This document shows, one piece after another, positions 5,645-8,066 of a DNA stretch of 8,066 nucleotides. A model generated the notes under the pieces. That model was given only the letters and a program-made list of their open reading frames with translations. It made no database searches and was not told the origin of the DNA. Origin of the DNA: an uncultured Collinsella sp. (lineage in GTDB: Bacteria; Actinomycetota; Coriobacteriia; Coriobacteriales; Coriobacteriaceae); the NCBI GenBank assembly GCA_900544465.1, contig UQVT01000084.1, positions 1-8,066 on the forward strand, read 5' to 3'. Both the position numbers and the translations under genes were made by a program. Positions within the stretch are counted from its first letter, which is position 1; the number at the start of each line of letters is the position of its first letter.

Positions 5645-6494
5645 GTTTGAGTTCAACAAGGGCAAGATGGTCCCGTATCCTTCTGGCGCCATCGTTCCCG
5701 ACCGCGACCTGGGCCAGCGCCCGGCGCTCGAGTGCATCCACCTGGGCATTGAATTCGGCGGCCTTAAGGCAGTCGATGACTTTAGCCTGACCATCGGCAA
5801 GACTGAGATCGCCGGTCTCATCGGCCCCAACGGTGCCGGCAAGACCACGGTCTTCAACCTGCTCACCAAGGTGTACCAGCCTACGCACGGCACCATCCTG
5901 CTCGATGGTGAGGACACCTCGGGCAAGTCGGTCTACCAGGTCAACCGCATGGGTATTGCCCGTACGTTCCAGAACATTCGCCTGTTCAACACCATGACGG
6001 TGGAGGACAACGTTAAGGTCGGCCTGCACAACCAGGAGCGCTACTCCGGCTTTGAGGGCGTGCTGCGCCTGCCGACGTATTGGAAGCACGAGAAGGCCGC
6101 CCACGAGCGCGCCATGGAGCTGCTGTCCATTTTTGACATGGAGCACCTGGCAAATGAACAGGCCGGCTCGCTTCCTTACGGCGCCCAGCGTCGTCTGGAA
6201 ATCGTCCGCGCGCTTGCCACCAACCCCAAGCTGCTGCTGCTCGACGAGCCTGCCGCCGGCATGAACCCGTCCGAGACCGCAGAGCTCATGGCGAACATCG
6301 TCAAGATCCGCGACACCTTCGGCATCGCCATCATGCTCATCGAGCATGATATGTCGCTCGTCATGAACATCTGCGAGGGCATCTGCGTGCTTAACTTTGG
6401 CAAGGTTATCGCCAAGGGCACGGCAGAGGAAATCCAGAACAACGACGCCGTTATCGAGGCATATCTGGGTAAGCAGGATAAGGGGGAGAACTAA
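5634..6494 (+). CDS. livG: Branched-chain amino acid type ABC transporter, ATPase LivG
   Basis: LivG is one of two cytoplasmic ATPases that power the importer. In this 286-residue protein Walker A is GPNGAGKT (64-71), the Q-loop glutamine is Q113 in TFQNIRLF, the signature is LPYGAQRRLEI (180-190), Walker B is LLLLDEP (200-206) and the switch histidine is H238 in IEHDM. The YG-type signature in place of LSGGQ and the insert around 120-160 distinguish LivG from LivF. The reading frame continues upstream to a TTG at 5607, but AAGGAGG (5618-5624) nine bases ahead of the ATG at 5634 settles the start. About 30 residues precede the ABC fold, more than in short relatives. The start lies within the end of livM. 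Confidence 0.95.
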   Translation: MPSKFEFNKGKMVPYPSGAIVPDRDLGQRPALECIHLGIEFGGLKAVDDFSLTIGKTEIAGLIGPNGAGKTTVFNLLTKVYQPTHGTILLDGEDTSGKSVYQVNRMGIARTFQNIRLFNTMTVEDNVKVGLHNQERYSGFEGVLRLPTYWKHEKAAHERAMELLSIFDMEHLANEQAGSLPYGAQRRLEIVRALATNPKLLLLDEPAAGMNPSETAELMANIVKIRDTFGIAIMLIEHDMSLVMNICEGICVLNFGKVIAKGTAEEIQNNDAVIEAYLGKQDKGEN

Positions 6495-7208
6495 ATGGCA
6501 GAGCCGATGCTTTCCGTCTACAACATCAACGTCTGGTACGGCGCCATCCACGCCATCAAGGACATCTCCTTTAACGTTAACGAGGGCGAGATCGTGGCCC
6601 TGATCGGTGCGAACGGTGCCGGCAAGTCCACAACGCTCAAGACTGTCTCGGGCCTGCTGCGTTCCAAGACCGGCTCCATCAAGTTTATGGGCGAGGACAT
6701 TACTCATACGCCCGCTGATAAGCTGGTAAGCAAGGGCCTGGCCCAGGTGCCCGAGGGACGTCGCGCCTTTTTGCAGATGACGGTTGAGGAGAACCTGGAA
6801 ATGGGCGCCTATACGCAGCCCAAGTCCACGGTGGCTCCGGGCCTTGAGCGTGTCTACGAACAGTTCCCGCGTCTTAAGGAGCGCCGTCGCCAGGTCGCCG
6901 GCACCCTTTCGGGCGGCGAGCAGCAGATGCTCGTTATGGGCCGCGCCCTTATGAGTAACCCCAAGCTGCTCATGCTCGACGAGCCTTCCATGGGCCTGGC
7001 GCCGATTCTGATTGAGCAGATCTTCCAGATTGTCGAGGACCTGCACAAGGCCGGCACCACGGTGCTTCTGGTCGAGCAGAACGCTCAGATGGCGCTCTCG
7101 ATCGCCACGCGCGGCTACGTGCTCGAGACCGGCAAGATTACCATGACCGGCACCGGCCAAGAGCTGCTGCACGACGACAACGTCCGCAAAGCATATCTTG
7201 GTGGTTAA
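6495..7208 (+). CDS. livF: Branched-chain amino acid type ABC transporter, ATPase LivF
   Basis: LivF is the partner ATPase of LivG. In the 237 residues Walker A is GANGAGKS (38-45), the Q-loop is Q84 in AQVPEGRR, the signature is LSGGEQQ (138-144) and Walker B is LLMLDEP (158-164). The switch position reads LLVEQN with Q195 instead of histidine, which is normal for LivF. The length is typical. The ATG follows the livG stop without a gap, and GGGGGAG near the end of livG serves as ribosome-binding site. It is the last gene of the operon, followed 11 bases later by a terminator hairpin. Confidence 0.96.
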   Translation: MAEPMLSVYNINVWYGAIHAIKDISFNVNEGEIVALIGANGAGKSTTLKTVSGLLRSKTGSIKFMGEDITHTPADKLVSKGLAQVPEGRRAFLQMTVEENLEMGAYTQPKSTVAPGLERVYEQFPRLKERRRQVAGTLSGGEQQMLVMGRALMSNPKLLMLDEPSMGLAPILIEQIFQIVEDLHKAGTTVLLVEQNAQMALSIATRGYVLETGKITMTGTGQELLHDDNVRKAYLGG

Positions 7209-7219
7209 TTCATTCAACG

Positions 7220-7256
7220 AAGGGGCACTGACTATCCCGGTCAGCGCCCCTTTTTT
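7220..7256 (+). terminator. Intrinsic terminator of the liv operon
   Basis: AAGGGGC (7220-7226) pairs with the GCCCC (7246-7250) and the first two T residues, and CTGAC (7228-7232) pairs with GTCAG (7240-7244), with one A-C mismatch between the two stem halves. The stem is followed by TTTTTT (7251-7256). It is a strong Rho-independent terminator just after livF. Confidence 0.93.
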
Positions 7257-7286
7257 GGTGCAAGGGGGTCAGGTTACTTTGCACCA
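7256..7286. repeat. 31-bp inverted-repeat element after the liv terminator
   Basis: TGGTGCAA (7256-7263) and TTGCACCA (7279-7286) are perfect 8-bp inverted repeats around a 15-base loop GGGGGTCAGGTTACT. It shares its first base with the T-run of the terminator and is not followed by T residues. It resembles the short palindromic extragenic elements found in many copies in bacterial genomes, but the copy number cannot be seen here. It could also be a leader structure for cutC. Confidence 0.55.
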
Positions 7287-7323
7287 TAAACAGTCCCTAT
7301 TCCACTGCAACTTCATGGGGATG

Positions 7324-7332
7324 TGTGACAAT
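7324..7332 (+). promoter_or_regulatory. Possible extended -10 promoter of cutC
   Basis: TGTGACAAT is a TGn-type extended -10 whose hexamer GACAAT matches TATAAT at four of six bases. It would start transcription about 33 bases before cutC. The -35 side (CTGCAA at 7305-7310, 16-base spacer) is weak. cutC needs its own promoter because it follows a strong terminator. Confidence 0.25.
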
Positions 7333-7371
7333 GCCCGTCGGAAAACATCTGCTGTCTTTGGGGGTCTATCT

Positions 7372-8049
7372 ATGCTGTACGAGTTTTGTGCCGAGAACTT
7401 TGAGCGGGTGCCGGCGGCTATCGATGCCGGTGCAAGGCGTATCGAGCTGTGCGACAACCTTGCCGTTGGTGGCACCACGCCTTCGGCCGGCGTTATCAGC
7501 GCTACGACCAACTATGCCCACGAGCACGATGCACGGGTGATGTGCATGATTCGCCCGCGTGGCGGCGACTTTCACTACAACCAGGACGAGCTGCGTATGA
7601 TGGAGATGGACCTGGGCCTTGCCGTGAGCGCCGGCGTTGACGGCTTGGTCTTTGGCTGCTGCAAGCCCTGCGCTGGCGGATGGGCGCTCGACGAACTTAC
7701 GCTTGGCGCCCTCGTGATGGCTGCGGGCTGCGCGACCGAGGAATGTAAGCGTGAGCCCATCGACATCACCTTCCACATGGTGTTTGACCAGCTCTCGCCC
7801 GAGGCTCAACTCGATGCCGTCGACACACTCGCCGATTGCGGCGTTACGCGCATCCTGACGCACGGCGGTGCCGCCGGCACGCCGATCGAGGACAACCTGG
7901 AGCATCTGTCGCGTCTTATCGAGTGTGCGGGAGACCGCCTGACCATCCTTCCCGGCGGCGGCATTTCCACGGCCAACCGCGATACCGTGGCGGCGGCACT
8001 GGGCGTCTCCGAGCTCCATGGCACCAAGATTGTGCCGCTGGAGGTATAA
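7372..8049 (+). CDS. cutC: CutC family protein
   Basis: CutC proteins are TIM-barrel cytoplasmic proteins once linked to copper homeostasis; their reaction is not settled. The 225-residue protein shows MLYEFCAEN (1-9), RIELCDNLAVGGTTPS (23-38), MIRPRGGDFHYN (59-70), DITFHMVFD (131-139), RILTHGG (160-166), ILPGGGIST (192-200) and ELHGTKIVPL (214-223), all family motifs and closest to the clade found in Firmicutes. Start 7372 fits the conserved N-terminus and has GGGGG seven bases upstream. The frame is open back to 7198, and ATGs at 7315 and 7321 are possible but would add residues not seen in relatives. It has ten cysteines, including C96, C97 and C100 in FGCCKPC plus C120 and C125 in a small insertion. 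It lies behind the liv terminator, so it is not part of that operon. Confidence 0.92.
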   Translation: MLYEFCAENFERVPAAIDAGARRIELCDNLAVGGTTPSAGVISATTNYAHEHDARVMCMIRPRGGDFHYNQDELRMMEMDLGLAVSAGVDGLVFGCCKPCAGGWALDELTLGALVMAAGCATEECKREPIDITFHMVFDQLSPEAQLDAVDTLADCGVTRILTHGGAAGTPIEDNLEHLSRLIECAGDRLTILPGGGISTANRDTVAAALGVSELHGTKIVPLEV

Positions 8050-8052
8050 CCC

Positions 8053-8066
8053 GTGGCGCTGGTATT
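8053..8066 (+). CDS. Possible start of another gene, cut by the window edge
   Basis: A GTG at 8053 follows the cutC stop by three bases and has GGAGG (8040-8044) eight bases upstream. Only MALV and part of a codon are visible, so the product cannot be named. The spacing suggests a gene co-transcribed with cutC. Confidence 0.35.

Noticed and set aside
3650..5926. Very long minus-strand open frame (758 codons) opposite livH, livM and livG
   Set aside because: It lies fully antisense to three well-recognised genes, has a composition rich in His, Asp and Gly with no domain I recognise, and such frames arise from high-GC codon use in the sense strand.
7068..7085. Glutamine instead of histidine in the LivF switch loop (VEQN)
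   Set aside because: This is the usual state in LivF proteins and does not indicate an inactive ATPase.
5595..7217. Minus-strand open frame of 540 codons opposite livG and livF
   Set aside because: Same reason: antisense shadow of two clear ATPase genes, with no recognisable domain.
7198..7371. Upstream starts for cutC
   Set aside because: The frame runs back into the livF end and the terminator. The conserved family N-terminus begins at 7372 with a suitable ribosome-binding sequence.
7774..7788. FHMVFD in CutC in place of FHRAFD as a lost key arginine
   Set aside because: From memory, the Firmicutes-type CutC clade usually has FHMAFD here, so this is a clade feature rather than a defect.

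Overview
The window looks like chromosomal DNA of a high-GC gut actinobacterium, most likely a member of the Coriobacteriia such as Collinsella. This is inferred from the GC-rich coding style, the twin-arginine-like lipoprotein signal on the binding protein, and the type of the LivK, CutC and Hom proteins. I could not run a search to confirm the genus. There are no RNA genes, CRISPR arrays or insertion sequences that I can recognise.

Layout. Left edge, minus strand: the first 22 codons of a short-chain dehydrogenase/reductase (1-68). Next, also on the minus strand, is homoserine dehydrogenase (hom, 285-1628) with a clear intrinsic terminator (216-250). Divergent from hom, on the plus strand, is a collapsed remnant of a livK-like binding-protein gene (1880-2075). 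An AT-rich regulatory stretch (about 2100-2275) follows. Then comes a complete five-gene branched-chain amino acid type ABC importer operon in the order livK, livH, livM, livG, livF (2347-7208), closed by a strong terminator (7220-7256). A 31-bp inverted-repeat element abuts that terminator. It is followed by cutC (7372-8049) and possibly the first codons of another gene (8053 onward).

How the genes work together. LivK is a surface lipoprotein that captures the substrate. LivH and LivM form the membrane channel, and LivG and LivF are the two ATPases. The intergenic gaps are very tight from livH to livF (direct abutment or an 11-base overlap). Between livK and livH there is a 139-base gap carrying three consecutive stem-loops, an arrangement that would allow more LivK than channel proteins to be made. 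Hom makes homoserine, the branch point to threonine (hence isoleucine) and methionine, so importer and neighbour both bear on amino acid supply, although nothing seen proves co-regulation.

The window is mostly ordinary. The items that most deserve a second look are the livK remnant, which keeps its start, its twin-arginine motif, one 38-residue block and the last 12 codons of the family in a different frame; the hairpin cluster between livK and livH; the ATTACT-box cluster and shared 10-mer upstream; and the inverted repeat after the livF terminator. I see no convincing new biological system.
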